Positions 38,330-47,809 of a stretch of 64,000 bases of DNA are shown here, piece after piece. The position numbers and the translations under genes are program-made. How positions within the stretch are numbered: the first letter of the stretch is position 1; the number at the start of each line of letters is the position of its first letter. The notes beneath the pieces are model-generated. The model was not told where the DNA came from and made no database searches. It saw only the letters and a program-made list of their open reading frames with translations. Source of the stretch: Campylobacteraceae bacterium (lineage in GTDB: Bacteria > Campylobacterota > Campylobacteria > Campylobacterales > Arcobacteraceae); the NCBI GenBank assembly GCA_013215945.1, contig JABSOM010000003.1, positions 186,001-250,000 on the forward strand. The letters run 5' to 3'.

Positions 38330-39187
38330 TTATTTTGACAAATTAGTTATAGGCAAAGAATCATCATTTCCCCACTCTTTCCAAGAAGCATCATAATTAG
38401 ATACATCATAACCTAATTCTCTAAGCGCAAAATAGTTCATAGCAGCAACTCTTCCAATGTCACAATATACAACTACTTTTTTATTTTTATTAAGACTTTT
38501 ATAGGTTTCTCTTAGTTGTTTTTTATTTTTAAGTACTTGATAATTATTAGAATAATTTATATTGTGTGTTGCCGCAATATGTGAAGCTGATTTTATATGA
38601 CCAAATCTTTTTGCCGCAGATTTTTTTCCAAGATATGCATCATAAATACGTGCATCAACGATTTCAACATTGGGGTTTTTTGTAGCAATTTGTGTTGTAA
38701 ATTTTGTAGCTAAACGTTGATTATTGATTCTTACAATATAGTCACTTTTTTTTATATCTCGTATATTTGTTTGAATGGGATTTTTTGTATTAAGCCACTG
38801 TTCATAACCTGCATTTAAAAGTTTTACATTTGAAAATCCATAAACTTCAAGTGTCCAGAATAATCTTGCAGCATCAAAATAGGTACCATTATCATAAATA
38901 ATGATTTCATCATTTATATTTAGACCTAAGTTTCTGATTATTGTTTGCATTTTATTAGGTGCAACTACTTTTCCATTTAGCTCTTGATGTTCATATGTCA
39001 AGTTTATTGGGAAGTTAAGGGCATTTTTAATATGGCCTTTTAAATAATATCGTTGACTTCTTGTATCTAAAATTTTATAGTTATCAAGATTCTTATTTAA
39101 TTCTTCTTGATTTATTCTTAAACTTTTTGCTTCTAAAGCAAGATTCAAAAATAAAAAAAGCAATATAAGTTTTGCAAATTTTTTCAT
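38330..39187 (-). CDS. Periplasmic two-domain rhodanese (sulfurtransferase)
   Basis: 285 residues. Signal peptide 1-20 ('LILLFLFLNLALEA'). Two rhodanese domains: the first (about 25-140) has 'IIYDNGTYFDAARLFWTLEVYG' with no active-site cysteine, the second (about 165-280) has 'VVYCDIGRVAAMNYFALRELGYD', placing the persulfide Cys. The inactive-plus-active layout is that of thiosulfate/mercaptopyruvate sulfurtransferases. Five bases after its end lies the start of the GGDEF-EAL gene. Confidence 0.88.
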   Translation of the reverse strand: MKKFAKLILLFLFLNLALEAKSLRINQEELNKNLDNYKILDTRSQRYYLKGHIKNALNFPINLTYEHQELNGKVVAPNKMQTIIRNLGLNINDEIIIYDNGTYFDAARLFWTLEVYGFSNVKLLNAGYEQWLNTKNPIQTNIRDIKKSDYIVRINNQRLATKFTTQIATKNPNVEIVDARIYDAYLGKKSAAKRFGHIKSASHIAATHNINYSNNYQVLKNKKQLRETYKSLNKNKKVVVYCDIGRVAAMNYFALRELGYDVSNYDASWKEWGNDDSLPITNLSK

Positions 39188-39331
39188 AATAGTCCTTTTA
39201 CGTTATTATACATAAAACAATTTTAAAAGAAATAAATATTATTATTTATTTCTTTTGTTGTTTTACAATATCAGTTGATATTATTAAATATTATATAATG
39301 CAATTGTTTGTTAAGTGTTAAGGAATTAATT

Positions 39332-41761
39332 TTAAAAACTTTCCCATGTTTCATTATTATCTTGAATGCTTTCTTTTTTTACACTTGATTTTGTTTTCAC
39401 AAGAATAGTATCTGTCGTTTTTACAATATTTTTTGAAGATAAAGCTTGTACTTCTTCCATGTTTTTTGCTTTTACGTCATCTTTTCCTGGGAACTCTTTT
39501 TTATTAGCATCGCTTACAACTACTTTAGCAATAGTATCTGTTTGTTTGGCAACATCATAGGTTCTGTTTGATATTTCTGCATTTTCTTGTGTTTTTTGAT
39601 CTAAAGCATTAATGGCATCATTTATTTGTTCAATACCCGTTTTTTGTTCTGCACTTGAATTTTCTACATCTTTAATAAGTTCAATGGTTTTTACAATATT
39701 GTGTTGAAGTCCTTCATAACCTTTTATCATATTAGAAGTAATGTTTTTGCCTTCTTTTGCTTTGTTTTTAGCATTTTCAACAAGTGTTTTAATTTCTTCT
39801 GCTGCTTGAGCCGATCTATTTGCTAGATTTCTAACTTCTTGAGCAACTACTGCAAACCCTTTTCCTGCTTCCCCTGCTGTTGCTGCTTCTACTGCTGCAT
39901 TTAAAGATAAGATATTGGTTTGAAAAGCAATTTGATCAATAATTAAAATGGCATCATTAATAGCATTTACTTCTGCATCAAGTTGATTCATAGAAGTACT
40001 TGTTTCTTCTGCTTGTTTTTCTCCTTTTTTGGCGGAGTTTTCTAATTCTTTGGCATAAGAAGCCATTTTTGCAATGCTTTGAGAATTTTGTACAATGTTT
40101 GAAGTTATTTCTTCAACAGCTGCTGCTGTTTCTTCTAAAGCAGCAGCAGAGGTATTGGCATTTGTATTTAGTAGGTCCACATTTTCTAATAAAATATCCG
40201 TACTCTCATCTAAAGTAAGGCCATTGGTTTTGTTTTCGATTAGCATTTGAATGCTTGCTTCTCCTAAAAAATTAATACCATTGGCTAATTCTAAGATATG
40301 TTTGGTAATACCCTTCGTTTCTACTTTTGGGTGGTAGTTAAATTCACTGTATTGTTTAAGAACTAAAAGAATGTTTTCTATATTATTTTCAAGATTTGAA
40401 CCCATTTGGTTTAATAATGAACTTAGTTTTTGCAAAGAAGGATTAGACGTTGTATTAGATACTCTTTGCGATAAATCTCCTTTTTCAAATTCATTAAGAA
40501 TAGAAATAGTTTCATCAATGACTTTGTTATCTTCTTCAATTATTTTTTGTGTTTTTATGATATTTTCATTAACAACGAAGGACATTTTTCCAATTTCATC
40601 ATGACTTAAAATATTTAAATGCTCTACTTCTTTTTTTTCTTTATTTAAATAAGCAAAAAAACTGAGTAAACCTTCTTGAAAAGAGTTTAGGGGTTTAATA
40701 ATAATTTTATTAATAAGTACGTAAATCATAATAGAAATCAATACTAATAAAATAAAAGCAATAAGGACAATTTCAATACCTAAGGCTTGAGGTACTTCTA
40801 ATACTTCTATTTCATCAATTTCTGATAATATTGCCCATTTTATGTCTTTGGATATTTTAATGGAATCATAGGCTGATAAAACAAGGTTATTATTGTAATC
40901 AAGGATTATTTTTGTATTGTTTTTTCCTTTGAGCGCAGCTAGTGAAGCTTCTGTTTTAACCTGTCCTAAGGCAGTGTTTGAAAAAGATGCTTGTACCGTG
41001 TGGTTTTTTGGATCTAAATAGGAGTCACTTCTCATTAAAAAGTCTTGCCCTACTAAATAATCTTCTTGTGATTTTCCATAACCTTTTCTGAAGTGCATAA
41101 TATCATTAATGTCTTTATTTGAAATTTGAAAAACAATAATTCCTTTTATTTCCTCATCTTGAAAAAGAGGAGCGCCTAGGAACATGGTCGCTTTATTGTT
41201 ATTAACGCTGTATTTTTGCATATCAATAAAAGTGGCTTTTTTGTTCTCTAGGGTTTTTTTCCAAATCAAGGCAAGAGGGCTGTTTTTTAAATCACCAAAT
41301 TTTAAATTACTTCCATAATCACTTAATTTAGAAGCGCTATATAAAACATGGCCTGTACTTGCATTGATTAGATAGATATCGTTGTATCCATACTCTTGTA
41401 CAAAATTTTGAAAAAAGTTTTCATGGGGATCTGTTGCTTCTTTAACACTTATAATACTGACATCAAATTTTTCATCTTCTTCGACATCCAAATCATCAAA
41501 AAGATTTCCCAAATCATATAATAATTCATCGGAATTAGAACCTTTACTTAAAACATTGATGTCTTTGATTCTTTGCTCAAAATAATTCTTTACTTGTTTG
41601 GCTTTATTATCTCTTGCAGATCGTAAAGAATCATAACTTTTTTTCATAAGAGATTCTTTGGCTTTATTAACCGAAACATAACCCAAAACGGCAGATAAAA
41701 ATGCCAGTGAAAAGAGGGTGATAAACAGTATCTTAGATTTAATTGTGAGGTTTTTTAACAT
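39332..41761 (-). CDS. Methyl-accepting chemotaxis protein with dCache-like sensor
   Basis: 809 residues. Membrane helix at 10-30, a large periplasmic region (about 35-320) with '[26 protein letters not shown]' and '[19 protein letters not shown]', typical of dCache sensors, a second helix at about 324-352, linker, and the signalling tip '[20 protein letters not shown]' near 608. The C-terminus ends T-W-E-S-F, a CheR/CheB docking pentapeptide like that of the receptor at 26330, with which it shares the linker and tip. Ligand unknown. Confidence 0.9.
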   Translation of the reverse strand: MLKNLTIKSKILFITLFSLAFLSAVLGYVSVNKAKESLMKKSYDSLRSARDNKAKQVKNYFEQRIKDINVLSKGSNSDELLYDLGNLFDDLDVEEDEKFDVSIISVKEATDPHENFFQNFVQEYGYNDIYLINASTGHVLYSASKLSDYGSNLKFGDLKNSPLALIWKKTLENKKATFIDMQKYSVNNNKATMFLGAPLFQDEEIKGIIVFQISNKDINDIMHFRKGYGKSQEDYLVGQDFLMRSDSYLDPKNHTVQASFSNTALGQVKTEASLAALKGKNNTKIILDYNNNLVLSAYDSIKISKDIKWAILSEIDEIEVLEVPQALGIEIVLIAFILLVLISIMIYVLINKIIIKPLNSFQEGLLSFFAYLNKEKKEVEHLNILSHDEIGKMSFVVNENIIKTQKIIEEDNKVIDETISILNEFEKGDLSQRVSNTTSNPSLQKLSSLLNQMGSNLENNIENILLVLKQYSEFNYHPKVETKGITKHILELANGINFLGEASIQMLIENKTNGLTLDESTDILLENVDLLNTNANTSAAALEETAAAVEEITSNIVQNSQSIAKMASYAKELENSAKKGEKQAEETSTSMNQLDAEVNAINDAILIIDQIAFQTNILSLNAAVEAATAGEAGKGFAVVAQEVRNLANRSAQAAEEIKTLVENAKNKAKEGKNITSNMIKGYEGLQHNIVKTIELIKDVENSSAEQKTGIEQINDAINALDQKTQENAEISNRTYDVAKQTDTIAKVVVSDANKKEFPGKDDVKAKNMEEVQALSSKNIVKTTDTILVKTKSSVKKESIQDNNETWESF

Positions 41762-41919
41762 GATAGATTTCCTTAGCCCATAGTAATAATTAATGTAATT
41801 AGTTTATCGAAAAAAAACAAAAATAATACGTACAGGGACTAAAATTTCAATTATTGTAAGAATAATAATTTTTAAAAACATTATTAATGAATTTTAAGAT
41901 AAAAATAATTTATACGTTC

Positions 41920-42264
41920 TTAATGAAGAAAACAATACTTAAAATAATCATGTGTAATATAATGTTCATAATGATCAATGTCATGATACGATATTGTAGA
42001 TATCTCAAGTTCTTTAAAAACATCTTTTATTACTGAAATAGCCTCTTTATCAGCAGAGTAAATAATAGATTTATTTCCCATATTTCCAATTATAATCTTA
42101 TTTGTTCGTGTTAATATTGTACTAATATTTGTATCCCAATATTCTGCTAATGCATCAATTTCAGATAATTCTTCTGAACGATGATCCCAGTTAGAACATA
42201 AATCTGGTAATAATCCACACGTTTTTATATCATCAAAATCTAAAGTAATTCCATGCAGTTTCAC
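41920..42264 (-). CDS. Hypothetical protein of unknown function
   Basis: 114 residues, not recognised. Acidic N-terminal half with 'CGLLPDLCSNWDHRSEEL', then a compact alpha/beta-like part 'KIIIGNMGNKSIIYSADKEAISVIKDVFKELEI' and a His- and Tyr-rich tail 'HDIDHYEHYITHDYFKYC'. No signal peptide or membrane helix. The tail could hold a metal, which is only a composition-based remark. Preceded by AAGGAGTTT as RBS; otherwise isolated. Confidence 0.6.
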   Translation of the reverse strand: MKLHGITLDFDDIKTCGLLPDLCSNWDHRSEELSEIDALAEYWDTNISTILTRTNKIIIGNMGNKSIIYSADKEAISVIKDVFKELEISTISYHDIDHYEHYITHDYFKYCFLH

Positions 42265-42382
42265 AATAAACTCCTTATTTATTAGTTATATAAACTATTT
42301 TATCTAAGATTTAAAAAGATAATTTGTATAATAATTAATTAGTTTTAAATACTAAGAATTATTATAGTTAATTCTTTTATCT

Positions 42383-42985
42383 TTAAGAATTCATGAAAAT
42401 AGCCAAAGATAGAAGTGCAAGAATCAGAAATATTAGTTTAAAGGGTATTTTCCCCTTATTTTCTTGTTTCTTTTTTAAGGCATTTTCTATGTCTTCTTGT
42501 GCCTGTGTAATTTCTTGTAAAAAACATCTACAATAAGCAGAAGTACAAGTATGCTCCAAAATTTCATTAATATCTTCATCAATAGAAAAAACACGCTCGC
42601 TTAGGCTTTCACAGCCTTTACAGGTTTTTTCATCACAAGAGTGTTTTAGTTTAAAATACAAAACTCCTGATTTTTTAAATTCATCAATGCTTGTTTTTTT
42701 GTATTCAAGTGTTCTGATTTTATGAAATAAATTTGATAAAAGTGACTTTGGATTTAATCCAAGTATCTGTTCTTTTTCAAAAACATTAATAAGCTCTTTG
42801 GTAAATTCAATATTGTTATCTAATTGCAGCTCTTCTTTTTCTTCTTTATTTAAAAGGTTTTTACTTTCATTTAGATTAATAGTGTGCTCAATATGTTGTT
42901 TAACAATTTCTTTTGTACTTTGTTTAAAATAATGCTGTTTATCAAATTCTTGATTAAAAAATTTATCTAAAGAAGCAGTTTTCAT
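42383..42985 (-). CDS. Tail-anchored protein with Cys-rich MuF-like motif
   Basis: 200 residues. A long Lys/Glu-rich helical part (1-110), then 'CDEKTCKGCESLSERVFSIDEDINEILEHTC..AYCRC', then a charged linker and one C-terminal membrane helix ('LIFLILALLSLAIF'). The pattern C-x2-C-x2-L...VFsIDe...H...CRC resembles the C-terminal motif of phage head-morphogenesis (MuF/gp7) domains, but the rest does not match. It is not in a phage context. Function unknown; probably binds zinc and faces the cytoplasm. Confidence 0.6.
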   Translation of the reverse strand: MKTASLDKFFNQEFDKQHYFKQSTKEIVKQHIEHTINLNESKNLLNKEEKEELQLDNNIEFTKELINVFEKEQILGLNPKSLLSNLFHKIRTLEYKKTSIDEFKKSGVLYFKLKHSCDEKTCKGCESLSERVFSIDEDINEILEHTCTSAYCRCFLQEITQAQEDIENALKKKQENKGKIPFKLIFLILALLSLAIFMNS

Positions 42986-43068
42986 AATAAATCCTTATAA
43001 ATATAGAGTAAAACGTACTACTTACTCTCTATATCATATCAAAGTAAATATAAATTTTTGAATAAAAA

Positions 43069-43141
43069 TAATATCTAATAATAAAATTAGATATTATAAA
43101 TGTAAAGACTGTTTTTGTATTAACGATATATTTAGATATTA
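43069..43141. repeat. Three copies of TTAGATATTA upstream of the TPR-glycosyltransferase
   Basis: TAATATCTAAT (43069-43079) and ATTAGATATTA (43086-43096) form an 11-bp inverted repeat over 6 nt; a third copy TTAGATATTA follows at 43132-43141. They lie in the 212-nt gap before the gene at 43198. Possible operator; A/T richness lowers confidence. Confidence 0.4.
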
Positions 43142-43197
43142 GATTACGTTATTTTTATAAGTGACTACATTTAAGTAAGCTGCAAAGGAAAAAGGAC

Positions 43198-44886
43198 ATG
43201 AGCCCTAATAAAGTTGTTCAAAATTTATTAGAAGAAGCTATTCATAAATATAAAATAAAAGATTTCAAAACATCAAAAAAACTATTGGAAAATATATTAA
43301 AAATAGAAAAAAATAATTATGCAGCACTTAATAACCTAGGGCATATTAATAAGGGTTTGGGAAATTTAAAAGAAGCTTTATCTTATTATATCCAAGCCCT
43401 TAAATTAAATCCGAACAATGCAATGAATTATAATAATTTAGGAATTGTATACGAGGGATTAAAAGACTATAAACGAGCAAAAGAAGCTTATAAAATGGCT
43501 ATTAAAATCAATCCTAAGTTTTCAAAAGCTATTACTAATATGGGTGTGATTTTATACAAAGAAAAAAAATATAAAGAAGCAATAAATATTTTTAATATTG
43601 CTTTAGCTGTTGATGAAAATTATCATGAATTACACAGTAATATAGGTGCGTGTTTTAACAAATTAAAAGACTACGACAAAGCAATAGCGTCTTTAGAGAA
43701 AACAATTAAACTACTGCCCCATCATGCCGGAGCGTATACAAATTTAGGAAATGTTTACAATAAAACATTTAATTACAAAAAAGCTTCACAACTTCATGAA
43801 AAATCTATTGTACTTAATCCTAAAGGTTTTCATGCTTACAGTAATGTGGGCACTTCCTATAAATACCTTGGCTTAAGTAAAAAAGCCATAACAGCGTATT
43901 TAAAAGCTATATCGTTACATCCCAATTTTGTTAATGCACATTTTGATCTAGCAAGCATGTATTTATCGCAAGGAGAGTTTGAAAAGGGATGGGAAGAGTA
44001 TGAGTGGCGCTTTAAAAAAGAAGGAATGTTTTCTCATCTTCTTAAGTATAAAGATATCTTTTCAAAAACCATGCTAAAAAAAGAGATGAATATAGAAGGC
44101 AAAACCCTTTTACTTCATTGTGAACAAGGTTTTGGGGACTCCCTTCAGTTTATTCGTTTTTTAGTGCCTTTAAAGAAAAAATTTAAATGTAAAATAGCAG
44201 TAAAATGTAGAAATGAATTAAAAGAATTATTCAAATGTCTAAAAGAAATTGATATTTTAGTATCAAGAAGTGAAAAAACTCCTTCTTTTGATGTGCATTT
44301 ACCAATAATGAGTTTGCCTTATATTTTAGAAATGAAAAATACAAATGAACTGCCCAAAACAAAAGCATATTTACAAACAAAAGTAAATAAAAAATATAAG
44401 ATCAAAAAAGAAAAAGGCAAAATAAATATAGGTATTTGCTGGAGTGCTTCGCTTACAGGTGAAAGTTATGAAGGAAAAGTATTTGCTTTAAAATACCTAG
44501 AAGATTTTATTAATTCTAAGAATATAAATGTATACTCCTTACAAGTAGGATCCCAAAAAGCGGATATTAAAAAACTTTCTTATGAAGATAAAATTATTGA
44601 TTTAAGTGCCCACTTAAGTGATTTCTCACAAACAGCTTCTTTAATGAAAAGTATGGATCTTATTATTTCACCTGATACTTCTGTTGCACATTTAGCAGGA
44701 GCCTTAAATAAACCTGTTTGGATTCTTTTGAAAAAAATTCCAGATTGGAGATGGGGGAATAAAGGCTTAAGTACTCCATGGTATCCAAGTGCTACTCTTT
44801 TTAGACAAAAAACAGCAAGAGTTTGGAGTGATGTTTTTGAATCCATGTCTGAAAAACTTTACGAAAATTTTAACATAAAAATATAA
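43198..44886 (+). CDS. TPR protein fused to a GT9-like glycosyltransferase domain
   Basis: 562 residues. Residues 1-270 are about seven TPR units ('AALNNLGHINKGLGNLKEALSYYIQALKLNPN' type). Residues about 295-562 form a GT-B domain: 'LLLHCEQGFGDSLQFIRF', 'INIGICWSASLTGESYEGK', 'MDLIISPDTSVAHLAGALNKPVWILL', the 'D-T-s-v-aHLA' block of GT9/heptosyltransferase-like enzymes. Soluble, no signal peptide. Such fusions glycosylate surface polymers or proteins; the acceptor is unknown. It converges on the exopolysaccharide locus and may serve it. Confidence 0.85.
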   Translation: MSPNKVVQNLLEEAIHKYKIKDFKTSKKLLENILKIEKNNYAALNNLGHINKGLGNLKEALSYYIQALKLNPNNAMNYNNLGIVYEGLKDYKRAKEAYKMAIKINPKFSKAITNMGVILYKEKKYKEAINIFNIALAVDENYHELHSNIGACFNKLKDYDKAIASLEKTIKLLPHHAGAYTNLGNVYNKTFNYKKASQLHEKSIVLNPKGFHAYSNVGTSYKYLGLSKKAITAYLKAISLHPNFVNAHFDLASMYLSQGEFEKGWEEYEWRFKKEGMFSHLLKYKDIFSKTMLKKEMNIEGKTLLLHCEQGFGDSLQFIRFLVPLKKKFKCKIAVKCRNELKELFKCLKEIDILVSRSEKTPSFDVHLPIMSLPYILEMKNTNELPKTKAYLQTKVNKKYKIKKEKGKINIGICWSASLTGESYEGKVFALKYLEDFINSKNINVYSLQVGSQKADIKKLSYEDKIIDLSAHLSDFSQTASLMKSMDLIISPDTSVAHLAGALNKPVWILLKKIPDWRWGNKGLSTPWYPSATLFRQKTARVWSDVFESMSEKLYENFNIKI

Positions 44887-45009
44887 TATTGAAGGAAAGA
44901 ACATCATAAATTAAAAGAACGAGTGTTTCTTAGATTCTTTTGTCCTCAAAATCACTCTGTACTTTAATTGGGCTTTTCTTAGTTGGTTTTTAATGTAAGT
45001 GTGAGTATT

Positions 45010-46122
45010 TTAATTTTTTTGAAAATTCATTATAAACCTTGCACCCTTATCTCCATTTTCTACATTTAAGTGTGAGCCAAAACTGGCTTCAATGACAAGT
45101 CTTGCCATATAAAGACCCACTCCTGTGCCCTTGTCTTTTGTTGTGAAATAAGGATTAAATATTTTATTCTTTAAACTATGGGGTACTCCACCTGCATTAT
45201 CTTCAATAAAGAATTCAATACAATCATCATTTTTAAAACTTTTAATTTGTATTTCTTTTTTTATTATTTTATTTTCAACCAGTGCTTCTTTTGCATTAGA
45301 AATAAGATTTATTAAGACTTGTTCAAACTCTGATTCTGTACCATAAATATATTTTTCTTGAATATCCATTAGAATCTTTATTTCATTTTCCTCCAATTGT
45401 TTTTTCATTAAATTTAATATTTTATTAACAGAAACTTCAATACTAAAATCTTTTTTTAATTTATTTGGGTTGAAATAATCTCTAAAATCATCAATAGTTT
45501 TACTTAAAAATTGAATTTGAAATTTGGTGCTTTCATCAAAATCTTTTACAAACTCTTCATTTATTTCATTAAAATCAAAAGAACTTTTTATATCCTGACA
45601 ATAAAGAGAGAGAATGTTTAAGGGTTGTTTTAATTGATGAGATATCACATTTATCATTTCTCCCATTGCCGCCATTTTAGACTGATAGATAATTATTTCA
45701 TTTTTTTGGTTTAGTTCGTTTTCTCTCATAATTTTATCTTCAAAAAGTTTGATATAAACCCTTAATTTTGAAGTGAATAATGCATTATTAATTGGTTTGG
45801 TTATATATTCAATGGCTCCTAAATCATAGCCTTTTTGTTGATATTCATCTTTATCATAAATACCTGTAATAAAAATCACTGGTATATCTCGTATTTTATC
45901 TATTCCTTTTAAATATTCTGCAAATTCAAAACCATCAATATCTGGCATTTGAATATCTGTAAGGATTAAATTGATATCTTTTTTCATAAGTTTGTCAATT
46001 GCGTCTTGAGCACTTTTAGAAACTTCAATCTTAACATCAAATTCATCTAAAATCATAAGAGATAAAGCGTCTAAATTTTGTTCTATATCATCAACAAGCA
46101 AAATTGTAAATAATTGTTTCAT
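45010..46122 (-). CDS. Receiver-histidine kinase hybrid (last gene of operon A)
   Basis: 370 residues, soluble. Receiver domain 1-125 with phospho-acceptor D56 ('LILTDIQMP'), a short coiled coil, H-box 'VISHQLKQPLNIL' with H162, and ATPase motifs 'NLISNAKEAL', 'DNAGGV' and 'GTGVGLYMAR'. Same REC-HK design as the protein at 4306. It starts 8 nt after the OmpR-type regulator and ends the unit of regulators attached to the exopolysaccharide genes. Confidence 0.88.
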   Translation of the reverse strand: MKQLFTILLVDDIEQNLDALSLMILDEFDVKIEVSKSAQDAIDKLMKKDINLILTDIQMPDIDGFEFAEYLKGIDKIRDIPVIFITGIYDKDEYQQKGYDLGAIEYITKPINNALFTSKLRVYIKLFEDKIMRENELNQKNEIIIYQSKMAAMGEMINVISHQLKQPLNILSLYCQDIKSSFDFNEINEEFVKDFDESTKFQIQFLSKTIDDFRDYFNPNKLKKDFSIEVSVNKILNLMKKQLEENEIKILMDIQEKYIYGTESEFEQVLINLISNAKEALVENKIIKKEIQIKSFKNDDCIEFFIEDNAGGVPHSLKNKIFNPYFTTKDKGTGVGLYMARLVIEASFGSHLNVENGDKGARFIMNFQKN

Positions 46123-46130
46123 CTTTTTAC

Positions 46131-46781
46131 CTACTTTTTTATTATATATCCAACACCACGGACATTTTTAATTAATTCAAAATCGATATGTTTTCTTATA
46201 TCTCTTATATGACTAGAAATAGTATGCATGTCTTTAAAAGCATCTTCATAAATAAAATCTGCAATAGTATCAAAGGATAAAACTCTGCCTATATTTTTAA
46301 TCAATAAATACAAAATTTCATTTTGTTTTTTTGATAAAATAATCATTTTTTTCTCTTTGAATAACTGCTTTTCAATTAAGTCATATTTATATCCATTTTG
46401 AAATTCAATGTAATCTTTAAAATGAAAATTTTTTATTATAGCATCCATTCTTAACTCTAATTCCGCGAGTTCAAATGGTTTTTTTAGATAATCGCTGCAA
46501 CCAAGGGCATAGGCTTTTTTAATATTGGAGATATCCACCATTGCACTTATCATAATGACAGGAAAATCAATCTTTTTGTCTCTTAAAAATTCCAATACTT
46601 CAAAACCATCAACATTTGGCACGTTAATATCAAAAATAAAAAAATCAAAGTCATAAAGATTAACATCGTCTAACATATGTAAACCATCATCAAAACCAAT
46701 TATTTCATGACCTTTTAATGTAAAATATTTTTCAATATGTTTTTTTAATAAAAAGTCGTCTTCAAGTAATAAAATTTTCAT
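46131..46781 (-). CDS. OmpR-family response regulator in operon A
   Basis: 216 residues. Receiver with 'LEDD', D51 in 'FFIFDINVP' and 'KKPF', then a winged-helix domain with 'ILSKKQNEILYLLIKNIGRVLS' and the closing 'HIRDIRKHIDFELIKNVRGVGYII'. The only DNA-binding protein of the unit, so the best candidate in view for binding the 17-bp sites at the heads of the locus operons; that link is inference. Start overlaps the upstream stop by 4 nt. Confidence 0.88.
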   Translation of the reverse strand: MKILLLEDDFLLKKHIEKYFTLKGHEIIGFDDGLHMLDDVNLYDFDFFIFDINVPNVDGFEVLEFLRDKKIDFPVIMISAMVDISNIKKAYALGCSDYLKKPFELAELELRMDAIIKNFHFKDYIEFQNGYKYDLIEKQLFKEKKMIILSKKQNEILYLLIKNIGRVLSFDTIADFIYEDAFKDMHTISSHIRDIRKHIDFELIKNVRGVGYIIKK

Positions 46782-47809
46782 TTTTCTTCTTTATAAATGA
46801 AGCTAAATTTTGTAAAATTATTGACAGACTTAACTTTAACTTCAATTTTATTTTTTTTGCATACTTGCGCAACGATATCCAATCCAATACCTAAACCAAA
46901 ATGATTGCTGTCTTCTTGAAAAAGATTTTTAAATATTTCATCTTTGTTTTTGATAATTCTACCTTGGTTTGAAATTGAAAAAACAATTTTATCATTTCTG
47001 TTTTTTACTTTTATTTTTATAGTGGTATTAGGACTTGCATATTTAATAGCATTGGATAGTACATTTAAAAGTAACCTTTTTAATTCTACATCATTTATAT
47101 AAATCATTGGATTTTCAATTTCATTGTCAAATGAAAACGTAATATATTTTGTTTTTGCAAGAGGTTTAAAATATTTAATCTGTTTTTCTATAAATAAATC
47201 CAGTTCTAACCATCTGGGATCAAAAGGGCTGATTTCTTTTTTAATAGCATAATAAATATCGTCAGAAACCACATTTAAATTGATCATTGCTGCTTTAATA
47301 CTATCCATATACTCACTGGTCCCATACTCTAATGTTTGCATCTCAATTCCTGTTTGAATGACACTTAAAGGTGTATATATTTCGTGAAAAGATTTTTCAA
47401 GCAAATTATTCAAAGAAGAAATAATTATACTTGTTTGAAGATGTGCTTTGACCCTAATTATCACTTCTTGTTCATTAAAAGGTTTTGGAATATAATCAAT
47501 ACCTCCCACTTCAAAAGCTTTAACTTTGTCTTCTATATTGGTAAGTGCTGATAAAAATATGACAGGGATATCTTTTAAATTCTTGTCTTTTTTTAAATTC
47601 TTGCAGGTTTCATAACCATCAATTATAGGCATCATAATATCCAGTAGTATTAAGTCTGGTTGGATGTTTTTTGCGATTTCAATGCCTTTTAATCCATCTT
47701 TAGCCATGAATAATTCATAACCATGTTTATCAAGCATATGTCTTAATACATTGATATTTTCTGAAACATCGTCTATTATAAGTATTTTTTTATTTAATGT
47801 TTTTTTCAT
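46778..47809 (-). CDS. Receiver-histidine kinase hybrid in operon A
   Basis: 343 residues, soluble. Receiver with D57 ('LILLDIMMP') and 'PKPF', then a divergent HisKA 'SFHEIYTPLSVIQ' with H142, and an ATPase with 'NVLSNAIKYA' and 'FGLGIGLDIV'. The G1 box is weak ('SISNQGRI' instead of DxGxG), so kinase activity may be low or phosphatase-biased. Overlaps both neighbours by 4 nt, which suggests tight coupling of expression. Confidence 0.85.
   Translation of the reverse strand: MKKTLNKKILIIDDVSENINVLRHMLDKHGYELFMAKDGLKGIEIAKNIQPDLILLDIMMPIIDGYETCKNLKKDKNLKDIPVIFLSALTNIEDKVKAFEVGGIDYIPKPFNEQEVIIRVKAHLQTSIIISSLNNLLEKSFHEIYTPLSVIQTGIEMQTLEYGTSEYMDSIKAAMINLNVVSDDIYYAIKKEISPFDPRWLELDLFIEKQIKYFKPLAKTKYITFSFDNEIENPMIYINDVELKRLLLNVLSNAIKYASPNTTIKIKVKNRNDKIVFSISNQGRIIKNKDEIFKNLFQEDSNHFGLGIGLDIVAQVCKKNKIEVKVKSVNNFTKFSFIYKEEK

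Noticed and set aside
42383-42985. Calling the Cys-rich protein a prophage remnant
   Set aside because: Only a short motif is MuF-like; no other phage gene or attachment site is near.
44887-45009. Terminator between the TPR-glycosyltransferase and operon A
   Set aside because: Only a weak AAAAGAA/TTCTTTT pairing with a 14-nt loop is seen; not strong enough to report.
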